Shown: in pieces, positions 1 through 11,390 of the stretch
How positions within the stretch are numbered: the first letter of the stretch is position 1
Layout: each line of letters opens with the position of its first letter
From: Plasmopara viticola
Taxonomy: Eukaryota > Oomycota > Peronosporomycetes > Peronosporales > Peronosporaceae
Direction: 5' to 3'
Length of the DNA stretch: 64,000 nt
Assembly: GCA_001695595.3 (NCBI GenBank)
Contig: MBPM02000014.1
Coordinates: 1,099,480 to 1,163,479 of the forward strand
Program-made: the position numbers and the translations under genes
Notes under the pieces: model-generated
Seen by the model: the letters and a program-made list of their open reading frames with translations, nothing else
Told to the model about the DNA's origin: nothing
The model's database searches: none

Positions 1-3000
1 GTTTGAAAAAGTGTTTGCCAACTCTACTTCGACAGCCTTTGTCAAAAAGTCAAATAGCAAGTGTTCGTACACACTTAAAAAAGCCGAAAGTGGCTTCACT
101 CAGCGTAAACATTGAATCTATAAGAAATTATGTTGAGCAACAGCGTGAAGGAGTACACTTTTTAGCGCACGTGACATGACGATCGAGAGTTATATAGAAT
201 TGACGCACTGGAGAGGTATGTTTTGGAAGTTGGGGAAGATTTGGCTATTGCTTTCGAATGCAACTACGAGGTCATGTCGTCAAGTGCCGCAGCGTTTAAT
301 GCGTAAGCTCAAATATACTTTGATAGCACTTCTGTCCTTGGTCGTGCAGAGACCGGAATTTGGATGCAAAAAACCGCATTGTCTACTAGCCACCAGAGCC
401 CGAGTGCATGTGCACGAAAAATGTTTGAATTGTACTTTGGAGCAGGGGTTTGTCCCAATTGATAGTGTTTATTTTTAAAATGGCCTTTTAAGTCATTTTG
501 GCCTGGCCAGCAGTTTATATACCAACAGTGCGAGCTGCGAAGAAATGAGTAGGCCACGTCCAGATACCTTAAACAGACACAATCGTTTTGAGATTTTTCT
601 TTCAAAACGATTATGTGTCTGTTTAGGTGCATTTGGCACTTAAATACGTATAAAAAGGCAAGAATGCTTTTACTCGATACTGGTCCTGTCAGAGCCAGAA
701 CGACCAGTCAGAGTTGTTTTTGATGCGTCAAGTTTTGCCAGGGCACCGCACTACTACAAGATCGAGTTATAGCGTTCCGAATCATGACAGCCTTGAGCTG
801 CCTAGAAGAAATATCTGTTTATAGGAAGAGGCAGTGTGTCACGAAGTAACTTTCGTCAAGTTCAAGATCTGTCTACAAGGCTCATTTTCTATCGTGATCT
901 TCATATAAACCACGGTGCACACATCCTTCTTCTCTCCCAGAATATAACTCCTATTACAAAAAAAATATAGCTTTGAGATGATATATTAGCCAGAATAGAA
1001 ACATGCTTGATAGAGGCGTTAGGCCGTTATTTAAACAATGAGTCACGTCATGTCACGACTGTGTCCTTAGTTGTATCAAATCTAATCCAAGGAACGTACG
1101 CCATGTGTATACCTCTGCTGAAGGCGCTGAGGAGCGATAAAGCTGAGATGAGGTTAAGCTCAAAGCTTCGTCGGTGCTCAGTAAAGTCGGGCTTATGTAA
1201 TCCAGCGTCGTCAAAGTGATTCACCGTTCGTGGCGGTTCCTCAAACAAAAGGTAAACATGTGTGAGGCTCATGATACACCACTTTTTCGTCAGCTTGGTC
1301 AAGAAGAGAACTTTGGCTGCTTAAGCACCCACCTAAGTTGCGATAGTTGGTCCACTCATAAATATGCATGTCAACGAGCAAAAAAACCTCGTCAAATGCG
1401 GTTGTACCTTCGGCGAGTTTAGTGTTGCTTTTGTGCTATTTACAATGGATTTGTCTCTGGTCTGCCAAAGCGATCGACACTTAGCACTGATATTGTGTAT
1501 TCCTGGTCGGTAAAATGCTCCGTTCAGTGTATGCACTAGACTCTACCAACAGTAACATTTACAGTATGATCACTTAGCTGCAATTGTCTCGGATCTAAAC
1601 TTTCACTTCTATATGGCGATTTTGAGGTGGTCGGAACCCAGTTAAACACAACTGCAAGCTATTCGCCGATCGATAGTCAGACTGCGTGTGTTAATTTGCC
1701 AACCCGATAAAGCATCAAAGCGTATAATACAATTTTATTCGTGTTTTAGCATACCACACGCTATTTAGCGTAAATGGGTTAGCTGGCCCTCGCGTTGCGT
1801 AAAGTCTGCAACATTGGGTGACGAAGGAGGAATTTTCAAGCGGCTAGCTAATTTCAGCCCTTACACGATGGGTAAGCAACGAAATATTGGTGTCTAGGCG
1901 ACGTAGTGTCACAAGAACCGTATAAGACAAATTGGCTGAATGGCAATATGATTAAAGGAAAGGTCAAATAGAAAAAGCAACAATTAGAATTTTAAACTGG
2001 AAGCTTAAAGACGTTTATTTTTACAAATCTTCCTTTGAATACAGCTACTGCTATCACTCGCCCGCGCTTGATAAACCATTTCCAGATCTATTTTAAAGAC
2101 GTGTTAGTGCATCAGCTTTACATCTGAAAAAGGGTGCAATCACACGCAGTGCTGTATGTGGCCCTTTTGGAGGCGTACTTTGATCTGGGTCATTCAAACG
2201 CAAAAAAATTTGACAGTAAGGCACAGTCGCGCAGAGCCAACCCATCAGCGAGCACGTGGCACCCAAAGCTCTTGACCCACAATCAACTAAGAGTTCGTGG
2301 CGGTTTAGTCACGCAATACACTAAATGAGGTCATACATCGCATCAAGGTCCGAGACTTACCAGCAATGGACGCGATCGAAGTGAATTAGCTCTGCGATTA
2401 ATATCCACCGAACATTTGCTTCAATGACCCTCGCTCCGGTCTCTAAGCGAGCAGCGACAATGTTATGTTGTTGTTCTCGGAAAGCTTCAGCATATGGGTG
2501 ACTTGTTTCGCCAGTAAAGCTGTGTTCGATGCCCATGAGTCAAAAAGAGCAGCCCATGATTGACTAAAATACTACACAAGTGTCTTAACAACTTTCAATC
2601 TGACCTTTTAAATGGGGCTTGTGCTTTTGGGCACGGGACTTCTCGATACTAAAACCTAGTAGTTTTTCTCCTCTATGAGTTTTGACAAGCTTGGTTTTTC
2701 TTAAGGGCTGCCCCACTCCTACTGGGTAATGCTACGTCTCCGCACCACGTCTCACAGATGGTTGTTAGATTTCGGCTTTCGAAACCTTGGCGTGCCTGTT
2801 GCAGGGGACACCATGGCGGATTCCATCACCAATGAAATATCGATGACTGTCAATATGCTGGCAAGTACTTTTAAGTCAACTTCTTTTTTATTGGCGTAGC
2901 TGAGCTCTAACTAATGGGACCTGGTTTACTTATACCGCCTGTTGGATAATTATTCATCCTTACGGCCTCTTAAAAAGAGGTCAAGGTATTTGGAGCACCT

Positions 3001-4829
3001 CCGATCATGCCGATAGTGTGCGCAGTATATCTTTTAAACTGATGACAGCCACTTCATTAAAAGATCGTATATATTTCTGCACGCCTCTTCTTTATAAGAT
3101 GATGTGTGACTTTGTCACATCCGGTAGCACTTTGTGGTTATTACCTAGCCCAAACGGGTAAAATGGATCTGTGAACCCTCTTGGAGGTCCAAATGTATTG
3201 TATGACAATTCCTCATTAGTCGGATGGGTAGTTTCTGCTGCTTGAATAAGTCGCTGACTTCTATGAAAGGCTACAATCGCCGCTCATTCCCCGCTACCAA
3301 ACAGGTTGATTGCATCACTGTCCTTGAGCTCTACGAGAAGTTTATCTACTGAGGCCCAGAAAGCACTAACATTGCCTTCTCTTGAAGCGTCAACCGGGGG
3401 TCTTAGTCAGAGAAACTTAGGGATAAAGCCAAATTTACTTTTGGGTGGGTGAGTGGTGATGACCACTCAAGCGGCCGTGATCACATGCGAAAGAACTCGA
3501 GCTAAAGACTGGACACTAACTCGTCAAAGTACTTTACGTGAGTGTTCCGTTTTCTGACAACTAATATGAATTAAAATCAAAGCAATGTTCGTTTCGGCGC
3601 GCTTTGGATTAAGTCAGCGTTTACACTTCCTCGCATACGAGCAAGGAAAGCGCGAGCCTGCTAAGCTTTTCATGGGTTCAAGGGGTTTAATGACTTCAGT
3701 TACACCTGCCGCACAAGGCAAATAAAAGTATATATATATGAGTCGAAAGAAGATCCGACTTGGAAGCAACTCCTTTGAGTGCAGGCAGCAACGATGACAA
3801 AAACAGTTCAAGGTATCGTTTGGGGAGAAAATAACCACAAACAGGTGATCGGTTTCTTCGGAATGCTGCAGATGAGAAATTTTTTGGCGCATGATGCTTT
3901 ACGTAATGGAACCCGTGGTCATTCTTACCAAGGTTCATCCTCTACAGACTTGTAGGTTGCCTAGTAAGGCAATGTCCGCCGATGTAGCTGCCGTAAGCAA
4001 TAGAACATGACTCGTGTCCCCAAGAAATATAAAGAAGTACATCAATGTTTGGTCGAGAACTCTGTAAGATTGACGTTTCCTCAGATGAAGGAAAGTGCTG
4101 GTCACAATTTGGGCGAAAAATGTTTTGTCAAGAGCTGATTTTTGTGAGGAATATGCGTAACATGCATTACATAGATACTAAGCTTCAAAGAGCTTGCCAT
4201 CTAAAAAGATACCTGCATTGCTGAGCTGCTGGCTGTACACACAACTGCAAGGGTATGAAAAACCATATCGACGCAAGAATAGGCCTCACAAGATAGTACA
4301 AGACACAAGTCAACCGTGATTGGCTGAGCTTAAGAATTGTATATCTACATGACCATATATTGAAGAACTTTGACAGCATAGTGTCAAATCTTGTTCTTGA
4401 CACGGGCACGTATAACTTGATATTGAGCATGCTGCGACTAGACAGGCATAAACTTTATGTCGATTAATGGTCTGCATCTTTTGGCGTCAGGAGTTCCATT
4501 TTGCCGAACAGGGCCTTGCAGAGTCATTTTCTTGGTGCGTGGCTTATCTTGAAAGCTGTCTGTGAGTCTGCATGCCCAAAGAAATGAAAGGTATCAAAGG
4601 AACTAATGTCTCTTTGAAGGTAGGCAAGATAACGTCGTTAAATGCTTCAGCACCACCATTCTTATGGCTGCCGGAAACAGAAATTAGAGGGATAGCAAAG
4701 CTTCGTAGGTGAACTATCAACTGCGGGTACCACATTTCCGCAAGCGCGGTTTATGAGTTTACAGACAAAAGCGAGTTACATAGCTACAAAGGCTGATTGC
4801 AAAGATGAAGTGATACAGCATGCGATTAA
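1..4829. other. gene-poor AT-rich spacer
   Basis: I see no supported gene here. The open frames are short, overlap one another on both strands and match no family I recognise. Apart from the hairpin at 566-628 I see no tandem array or terminal-repeat structure. It is probably old, eroded transposon sequence, but this is inferred from context only. Confidence 0.5.
566..628. repeat. near-perfect inverted repeat (hairpin)
   Basis: The arms 566-591 and 602-628 are reverse complements except for small one- to two-base bulges, with a loop of about 10 bases. The core of the arm reads AAACAGACACAATCGTTTTG. It could be the remnant of a fold-back element or a transcribed hairpin. No gene flanks it. 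Confidence 0.75.
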
Positions 4830-5108
4830 CACCAAAACGATTCACAAACGACTTTATGGTCTGAAAGTAATAGAATAATTGACCTTCTAGCTAACCTTGG
4901 GATCAACAGGCGCGCTAGAGTTCGAGACGCTGTTAAAGATATTAAGCTACTGAGTCTAGAAGAGCTTGAAACCAATGGAATCTTGAACAACTTAATAGAT
5001 GTCTTGGATAGTTCCCCCCAGGCAGCGTACGTAGAGCCTGAGCTTGTAATTACGCAGCATCCTAACGATTTGGTTTATCTCGATCGTCAAAAAAATACTA
5101 AATCATAG
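4830..5108 (+). other. coding-like open frame without ATG, unknown
   Basis: A 92-codon frame is open from the stop at 4827-4829 to the TAG at 5106-5108. Its composition looks protein-like rather than random, with leucine/charged helical stretches such as LLANLGINRRARVRDAV and LLSLEELETNGILNNLIDVL. It lacks an ATG, so it could be an internal exon or a fragment of a dead gene. I do not recognise the family, and the flanking sequence shows no convincing neighbouring exon. Confidence 0.3.
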
Positions 5109-6296
5109 TATTTGCTCTAAAAGAGGGCGACTTTTGGCACAATATTGATTTGGTTTTATGCACAAGATGATGTGCCATCACGCAGTGATTATTATCACGA
5201 TAAAAAATTCAAGCTCATTGATCCCTTATAACAAACAGGTCATTTTAGGTATAGTAAAGGAGTCCAGATCTTCACACTCGTCATCGACTTTCTATGCTCA
5301 AAAGTCAAAAGGATAGTAGCGAATTATTCAAGCTTGAGTACAACTGATCAATGCACATAGACTTCCAATTCATAGAAAGCATTTGCTTAACAACATGTTC
5401 GGGTGCATTGTGTATAGTGGCTGGGTATGGTACAAAAAAGAGCGAGGGAGTCGCATATACTTTCACAGTAGTCAGAATGCCTATCAGCGTGACATAGGAA
5501 TGAGAACTGCTTTAAGGGCTATCTAGTCACGCAACCGTACAAAATTTCTTGTAAACGTACTTTAAATATTGTTTTCGTCTATATCAACCAAGAAAATATA
5601 TCGTCGGCACTATAAAATTCCTGAGATCATACGAGATAACAGGTTTGACGTCAATGTTGAAGATGTGTCTCTGCAGCAGAAAAGATTGAGTCCTCGGCTA
5701 CTCTGTAGGCAGCTATGGAGCTGCACAAATTACACAAAAGTGAAAGCTATTATAGCTTATTACACGCTTCAGGCTCAATATGATTTGCAAATGTGGCTAG
5801 GTATTTGGTCTTATCACCGTCACTTAAACATATTCGTAAAACTTATTGTGCTTGATAAAAATTGTTTATTTCACATTACACTGAAGTTACATTTTTAAGG
5901 CTCTGTGAATCTACCAATGGGGAAGGCCGGTAGAAGAACACACTTAAGCTTGCAAAACTCAGTTTAATTGATTAGCTGAAGCATCCGCCGATTCAAGTGT
6001 TTTGCTACCCAGCTTTGCTGTCTCGTTTCCTTGCCCTCACTAGAGAAGATAAGATTTGAAATTACGAATGTTTAGGACTAAGTATAGAAAACCCGCTCTC
6101 GCAAAAGAACGACCCTTGGATTCAAGAGATGCAATAGTATGTAAATTTACCACTAGTTTATTAAAAATATGTAATTTTGATAAACGACTAATTTCGCTAT
6201 AAATTATCATTAAAATTGTGAGCATCTGTAGAACAATTAATTTTTTATGCCTCTATTTTTCAGCTGGCCAGTCCGTCCACATGACAAATAGCCGAG
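5109..6296. other. spacer, no supported gene
   Basis: AT-rich sequence. The longest open frame (5569-5898, plus strand) has no recognisable domain and no intron or promoter support, so I do not call it. The LINE target-site duplication begins at 6297. Confidence 0.45.
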
Positions 6297-6305
6297 GCAA
6301 ACGTA
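6297..6305. repeat. LINE target-site duplication (left copy)
   Basis: The 9-bp word GCAAACGTA at 6297-6305 recurs at 9492-9500, exactly at the two ends of the LINE. This is the expected footprint of target-primed reverse transcription. Confidence 0.85.
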
Positions 6306-9300
6306 ATGTAATGTGTTACGTTATCGCGTTGCCAAGTTATGCACGTGCTAGGCTCAGCCTGGCTACTCCACGGCATAGAGTGGTGTCCGCATACGTCGAG
6401 TCTCGTTCGGCGGGCAGTGCATCCAGCGCCGAGGTCGTGAGGGTCTTCCAATTCTTTCGGTCTTGTGCAAGGGTACGAAGCAGTTCGAGGTCTTGTGCTG
6501 TCCGAAGTCGAAAGCCGGAGCCACAGGAAACAAGGTCGTGGTCGAGTGTTGAGGGGAGCGTGGTACGGGGACGTCCGCGCCATTTTGCTGCGGTGGAAAA
6601 GAAGTAGGCGCGCATCTGGAGGTTAGCTGGAATGTCGGGATTGCGGCGAAGTACATGGCCAAACAGGCGCCAGCGAGCTTGTGTCAGTCGTAGTCTCAGC
6701 GGCCGCTCATCACATAGGTCGTAGAGTCTTGCATTCGAAATGTGTCGGGGGTAGCGATAGCCAAGAGCGTAGCGAAGCTGGCGGCGATGGAAACTCTCGA
6801 GGCCGTGGAGCTCTGACTTGGTAAGAGCCCAGGTGGCGCAGTTGTACAGCAGAATTGGTAGAACGTAGGTGTTGTACAATCGAATGCGGGTCTTGGGTGA
6901 GATGAGCGTGGGGCGGAGCCAGACGGACCAGAGGCGGTGGACCGCGAGGGTGGCCAGGGACTTGCGCCGGGATAGATCTTCAATATCGCCGAGGAGTGTT
7001 CCGAGCTTCTTAGTGTGGCGCCAGGTTTCTTCTCGGGCTCGGGCGTGTCGAGTGGCGCCTGACGGGTTGCAGCGGCGACGGATTTTGGTGACTTCGGTCT
7101 TGGCTTCGTTCATGTGTAGACTCCAGCGACTGAGAATCGCTGGGGCCTGGTCCTGGATAAGCTGGACGACGGATGGATCAGTGCAGATGAAGTCGGCGTC
7201 GTCGGCGTAGACGATCATCTGCTGCAGGAGGTTGTGTGGCACATCGAGTGCACCGGAGAGGTCGCGAAGAGCTGCTTCGAGGTAGATAGTAAACAGAACG
7301 GGTGAGAGTGAGTCGCCTTGGGGTGTGCCTACGTTACTTTCGAACGGGTCGAGAGCTTGGTTGCTGGATCGGAGTGAAAGTGTCGTGTGGCTCAGGAGGA
7401 GTCGGATGAGTCGAACTTCGTCGTCTTGGAGGAATGTCTGGAGCACAGTGATGAGCTTGGATCTGTCGATGCTGTCGAATGCGCGGGATAAGTCGATACC
7501 TAACTCATAAACTGTTTCACGGCGGTGGTGGCTCGTGCGGTGAGCCATTTGTGAGCCCAGACGGCGTCTGCCGTGCTGCGATGAGCGCGGAAGCCGCTTT
7601 GGTGTGGCGAGAGGAAGTTGTCGACGTCGGATCGGATCCGGTTGAGGACGACGAGTGATACGGCTTTGCGGATGCTGTTGAGTAGGACGATCGGTCGGAG
7701 ACTGGAGCATTCACCTTGGGGTTTGTTCGGCTTCGGGAGACACAGAAGAGTGCCTTCGCCGAGCTCGAGTGGCTGTCCAAGTGCGAAACTGTCGTTGATC
7801 AGAGCCGCGAGGGGTTCGGCAATCTGGTCGGCTCCGTACTTGAGCAGTTCTGCTGGAATATCGTCGGGTCCTGATGCACGTCCGTTGCTGAGTCGGCGGA
7901 AAGCGCGGGCGAGCTCGTCACCAGTGATTGGGGAGCTCAGAGGTCGCGCATCGCTGCTTGGGATGATTGGAGCGTGGGTTGGATCCGTTAGTTGTCCTTT
8001 GAAGTAGCTGCGGACGAGGTTGTTCGCGGTTGGTCGGTGTAGGATGTATTTGCCTGTGCTGTCGTGCACGGTGACTTGTCCTGGTGGTCGCGGGAAGAGC
8101 TCGCGTACGGCTGAGTATATGCGTACGGAGTCGTGAAGTTCTTCGATGTGGCTGATCTTGGCGTCGAGAGCTTGGAAGGCGAGTTCGCGGCAGCGTTGGT
8201 GGATTTGGCGGAGTACGGCGTTACGTTCGCGGCGAAGTCCTGCGATGTCCGCAGCGTGGTCGTTTTGGACACGGAGTCGGAGTTGACGTTGCTGTTCGGA
8301 CAGTGCTGTGAGCGTGGCGTCGATGTATCTGCGGGTGCTGCGTTAATGGGAGAAGCCAACAGCTAGTTCGGCGGCCGTTTTTGTCGTCTGTAGAGTTGCG
8401 TTCCACCGTTGCTGGATCGGGTCGGTGACTGGGATCGGGTGTTCAGTTGAGGCAGCGATCAGCGCTCGTACGTAGGCGTCGCGGGCGTCTATGTCATGGA
8501 CTAGGGCGTCGCGGGCGAGGTGCAGTCGTCGAGGGAGCTCTGAGCGCGGTCGGAACCGTATCTGAGCGGCGCCCTCTAGAGTGAAGTCCGCGGTGACGAG
8601 CTTGTGGTCTGATGAAGTGAGAGTGCCGCCCCAAGACTGCGCATCCACGCACAGGCGACGGCAGTTCTGCGAGCAGAGGATGTAGTCAATCTGGTTGTAG
8701 ATAAAGTGGTCCGATCTGCGCTGGGTCCACGTCGTGATGTTCTTTGCTCGCTTCGGGAAATCTGTGTTTGTCACAAAGAGGTTGTGAGTCTGACAAAAGG
8801 AGGCGACGACATTACCGTTGCGGTTGCGATAACCGCGGCCGTGGTTCCCAAGGAAGGGTTCGAGGTCGTGGCGCCGGCCCAGCTTTGCGTTGAAATCGCC
8901 TGTAAGGAAGGTTAGATCGCGGCGCGGGAGAGAGGTCAGCGCGGTGCTGAGGTCAGCGTAGAATCTGTCGACGGCTTCTAGGGGGTAGCCGCTGTGCGGT
9001 GAGTACGCATTCACGATGTTGACGGTGCCGATGTGGGGTAGTCGCAGTTTTAAGATACCGATACGGTCAGAGTGAGACCAGTAGCGTTGGAGGAATGGTC
9101 GGAGTCGCGGAGAGATTGCGAATCCGATGCCGTGTAACTCGGTTTTTGCTTGCAGGGTTAGAAGAAGGAAGTCATCAATGAGGTGCTCACCTCTATCGTA
9201 GATCTTGGTTTCTTGGAGGCCAAGGATATCGACGCGGTAGCGCCGGAGATCTTCGGGGAGTGTTTCGTGCTTCTTGCGCTTCGAACCTAGAGAATTCACA

Positions 9301-9491
9301 TTAAACGAGCCAATCCGGATGCGGTTGGCGCGGTTAGGACGTGGAAGGTTTGGCCTGGTGCTGGAGACCGTCGCGTCGAGGGTGAGACTCGTTAGAGACC
9401 TGCAGATGCCCGAGAGCACCTGCCCGAAGCGCGCGAGCATTTAGCCCCCGCGCTTGGAAGGAGGGCGTCACCCCAACATTTTCCGAAAAAA
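6306..9491 (-). mobile_element. full-length LINE (non-LTR retrotransposon), 3,186 bp
   Basis: The element reads right to left. Its 5' end is at about 9491 (TTTTTTCGGAAAATGTTGGG on the sense strand). Its 3' end at 6306 is a short run of ATTAC-type pentamers, a simple-repeat tail instead of poly(A). The 9-bp duplication GCAAACGTA flanks it. It is visibly richer in G+C than its surroundings. It carries one long frame combining an N-terminal APE-type endonuclease and a reverse transcriptase, and no separate ORF1. The compact APE-RT layout suggests an RTE-like or related clade, but I cannot assign the clade without a phylogeny. Internally deleted derivatives of it are present at 9537, 9908, 39568 and 39923. 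Confidence 0.93.
6337..9440 (-). pseudogene. LINE polyprotein: APE endonuclease + reverse transcriptase, two lesions
   Basis: The frame starts at an ATG at 9438-9440. The APE-type endonuclease comes first (about 9310-8580), with GSFNVNSL, LQETK, LTGDFNAKLG and the C-terminal SDHKLV motif. These correspond to the usual Asn, Glu, Asp-x-Asn and Ser-Asp-His active-site elements. The reverse transcriptase follows, with GPDDIPAELLK, LRPIVLLNS, GIDLSRAFDSID, GTPQGDSLSPVLF and the catalytic YADDADF. A C-terminal region has RWRLFGHVLRR and RGRPRTT, as in many LINEs. Two defects break it. One is an in-frame TAA at 8343-8345, with the same frame resuming beyond it. The other is a one-base frameshift near 7505, just before the GIDLSRAFD motif. 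Otherwise it is intact, so it is probably a recent copy that cannot move on its own. Confidence 0.92.
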
Positions 9492-9536
9492 GCAAACGTA
9501 GTCTTGTTAAATCAATTAGGTACGTTAGTCATAATC

Positions 9537-9868
9537 ATTTTCGGAAAAGGTTGGGGTGACGCCCTCCTTCCAAGCGCGATGGCTAGTCCACGGCATAGAG
9601 TGGTGTCCGCATACGTCGGGTCTCGTTCGGCGGGCAGTGCAGCCAGCACCGAGGCCGTGAGGGTCTTCCATTATTTTGTGTAGTTCTGACTTGGTAAGAG
9701 CCCAGGTGGCGCCCTGGTGCTGGAGACCGTCGCGTCGAGGGTGAGACTCGTTAGAGACCTGCAGATGCCCGAGAGCACCTGCCCGAAGCGCGCGAGCATT
9801 TAGCCCCATAGAGCCTAGCACGTGCATAACTTGGCAACGCGATAACGTAATACAATACAATACAATTG
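9537..9868. mobile_element. short LINE-derived element with inverted core
   Basis: About 330 bp built from LINE pieces. The outer ends are in plus orientation: the 5' end TTTTCGGAAAAGGTTGGGG is at left and the pentamer-tailed 3' end is at right. The central part, from GGCATAGAGTGG to GAGCATTTAG, is in minus orientation. The switch points sit at an ATGG / CCCCAT junction. I see no clean target-site duplication. It lies back to back with both the full LINE and the copy at 9908, so it may be the product of recombination between inverted copies. Confidence 0.8.
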
Positions 9869-9907
9869 GAATGAGGTTTAAAATTCTAACCTGTCATCCC
9901 GGTTAGT

Positions 9908-10239
9908 ATTGTATTGTATTGTATTGTATTACGTTATCGCGTTGCCAAGTTATGCACGTGCTAGGCTCTATGGCTAGTCCACGGCATAGAGTGGTGTCCG
10001 CATACGTCGGGTCTCGTTCGGCGGGCAGTGCAGCCAGCACCGAGGCCGAGAGGGTCTTCCATTATTTTGTGTACTTCTGACTTGGTAAGAGCCCAGGTGG
10101 CGTCCTGGTGCTGGAGACCGTCGCGTCGAGGGTGAGACTCGTTAGAGACCTGCAGATGCCCGGGAGCACCTGCCCGAAGCGCGCGAGCATTTAGCCCCCA
10201 CGCTTGGAAGGAGGGCGTCACCCCAACCTTTTCCGAAAA
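9908..10239 (-). mobile_element. non-autonomous LINE derivative (about 330 bp)
   Basis: An internally deleted LINE keeping the 5' end, a short reverse-transcriptase fragment (reading ..WALTKSE..), and the 3' end with its (TACAA)n-type tail. It is flanked by a 13-bp target-site duplication, CATCCCGGTTAGT, at 9895-9907 and 10240-10252. The joints between retained pieces match those in the copies at 39568 and 39923, so this is a defined element family rather than a random deletion. Confidence 0.9.
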
Positions 10240-10599
10240 CATCCCGGTTAGTGTTTAATATTAAGATTATAGATTAGGATCGCAAGATGAATTTTATCTG
10301 ACCTTTTCACTTGGCACTCAACGACGTCTTTAGTCTCAAAATCATTTGAGCTCTTCGTTGATTGAAATGAAGTCGCCGCCTTGCTTTTGATTGCGATGTA
10401 TTTAAAAAGATGTTGGCTGACTTAAAGCTATAAATCCGCAAACTACACAAGAATGGAGCCGACAATTTAATTACGTGACCTGTTATCGGAGAACGATTGT
10501 CCAGCTCCGTTGTACGCGATTATTCTGTGGTATTCGCACAAAGTAAAAAGCACATAATGGAATTTCCAGGTATATAGCCCTTCGTGATGACCCGGTGGT

Positions 10600-11313
10600 G
10601 AAGTTCTTATTCGACGGTCACGGGAAAGATTTTTGCTTAAAGTTCGCAGTGAAGTAAAATATCACCAAACACTTGCAGGGCTTACGCAATTCAACAAAAA
10701 CACAATGCCAAAGATGGACATTATATTCGCAGCAACGCTAAATCCACCAACAGCATCTATTGTTGATCTGATGTGGAGGCTAGCGTGCTATGAAATGCCA
10801 AGACTAAAAATTCTAAGAAAAAGTCTTTTCATCGATTGACAAGGAGCTATAGCAATTTGACGAGTTACCGTGAGCGGATTCACGGCCGTCACCTGCAAGT
10901 GCAACGGCCGTGCAGCTTTCCGTATCGCTGACGTTGGCAATTTCCGTGCTGCGACGGCCTGATATTACATTTATCTGTACGCCACAGATCTACGAACGAG
11001 GACGAGGTAAAGCGAATTCGCGCACTAAATGGTTTAGTCGTCTATAAGCGTCACGCGTGCTCTGGCCGAGAAGAAATTTGTCATTGGTACGCCGCACATT
11101 GCGTCGTTGGGGATTGCATCTGACAATGCCTTCCTCATCTTAGTGAGCGACGGCGTCTTTATCGCTCAAGACATCGGTCATAAAGACTTGACGAAATTTA
11201 TCGCGAAGCGCGCGAAAAGTCTGTTGCCTTTGGCAAAGACCTTCTTGGTAAAAACCTCAACAAATCGAAGTCTTGAGACTCAGTGGACGCTGAACTTCTT
11301 TGTTTTGGAGTGA
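10600..11313 (+). pseudogene. decayed PP2C-type protein phosphatase
   Basis: Pieces of the PP2C (PPM) family appear in the right order but in different frames. FLFDGHGKD is at about 10604-10630 and corresponds to the metal-binding FDGHG motif. GFTAVTCKCNGRAAFRIADVG is at about 10875 and corresponds to G-[ST]-T-A-V ... A-N-x-G-D. A TNEDEVKRIRALNG stretch is at about 10990. DNAFLILVSDGVF is at about 11125 and matches the F-L-I-L-x-[ST]-D-G-[VL] motif. The D-S-R triad is replaced by N-F-R. Frames shift between the pieces, so it cannot encode an enzyme. The enzyme family dephosphorylates Ser/Thr residues in a Mg/Mn-dependent reaction. The boundaries are approximate. Confidence 0.75.
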
Positions 11314-11390
11314 AAAGGTCATTAAAAAATTACAACAAGTTTGCTTGATCAGCATGATTCGATAAGATAATGATAAATACGAGCGGGTTG

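Noticed and set aside
6260..8406. Several long open frames overlapping the LINE on both strands
   Set aside because: They are shadows of the G+C-rich reverse transcriptase frame and carry no domain.
9525..10242. Open frames repeated at 9.5, 10.0 and 39.6-40.3 kb that look like a small gene family
   Set aside because: They are translations of the LINE-derived short elements, explained by transposition and target duplications.
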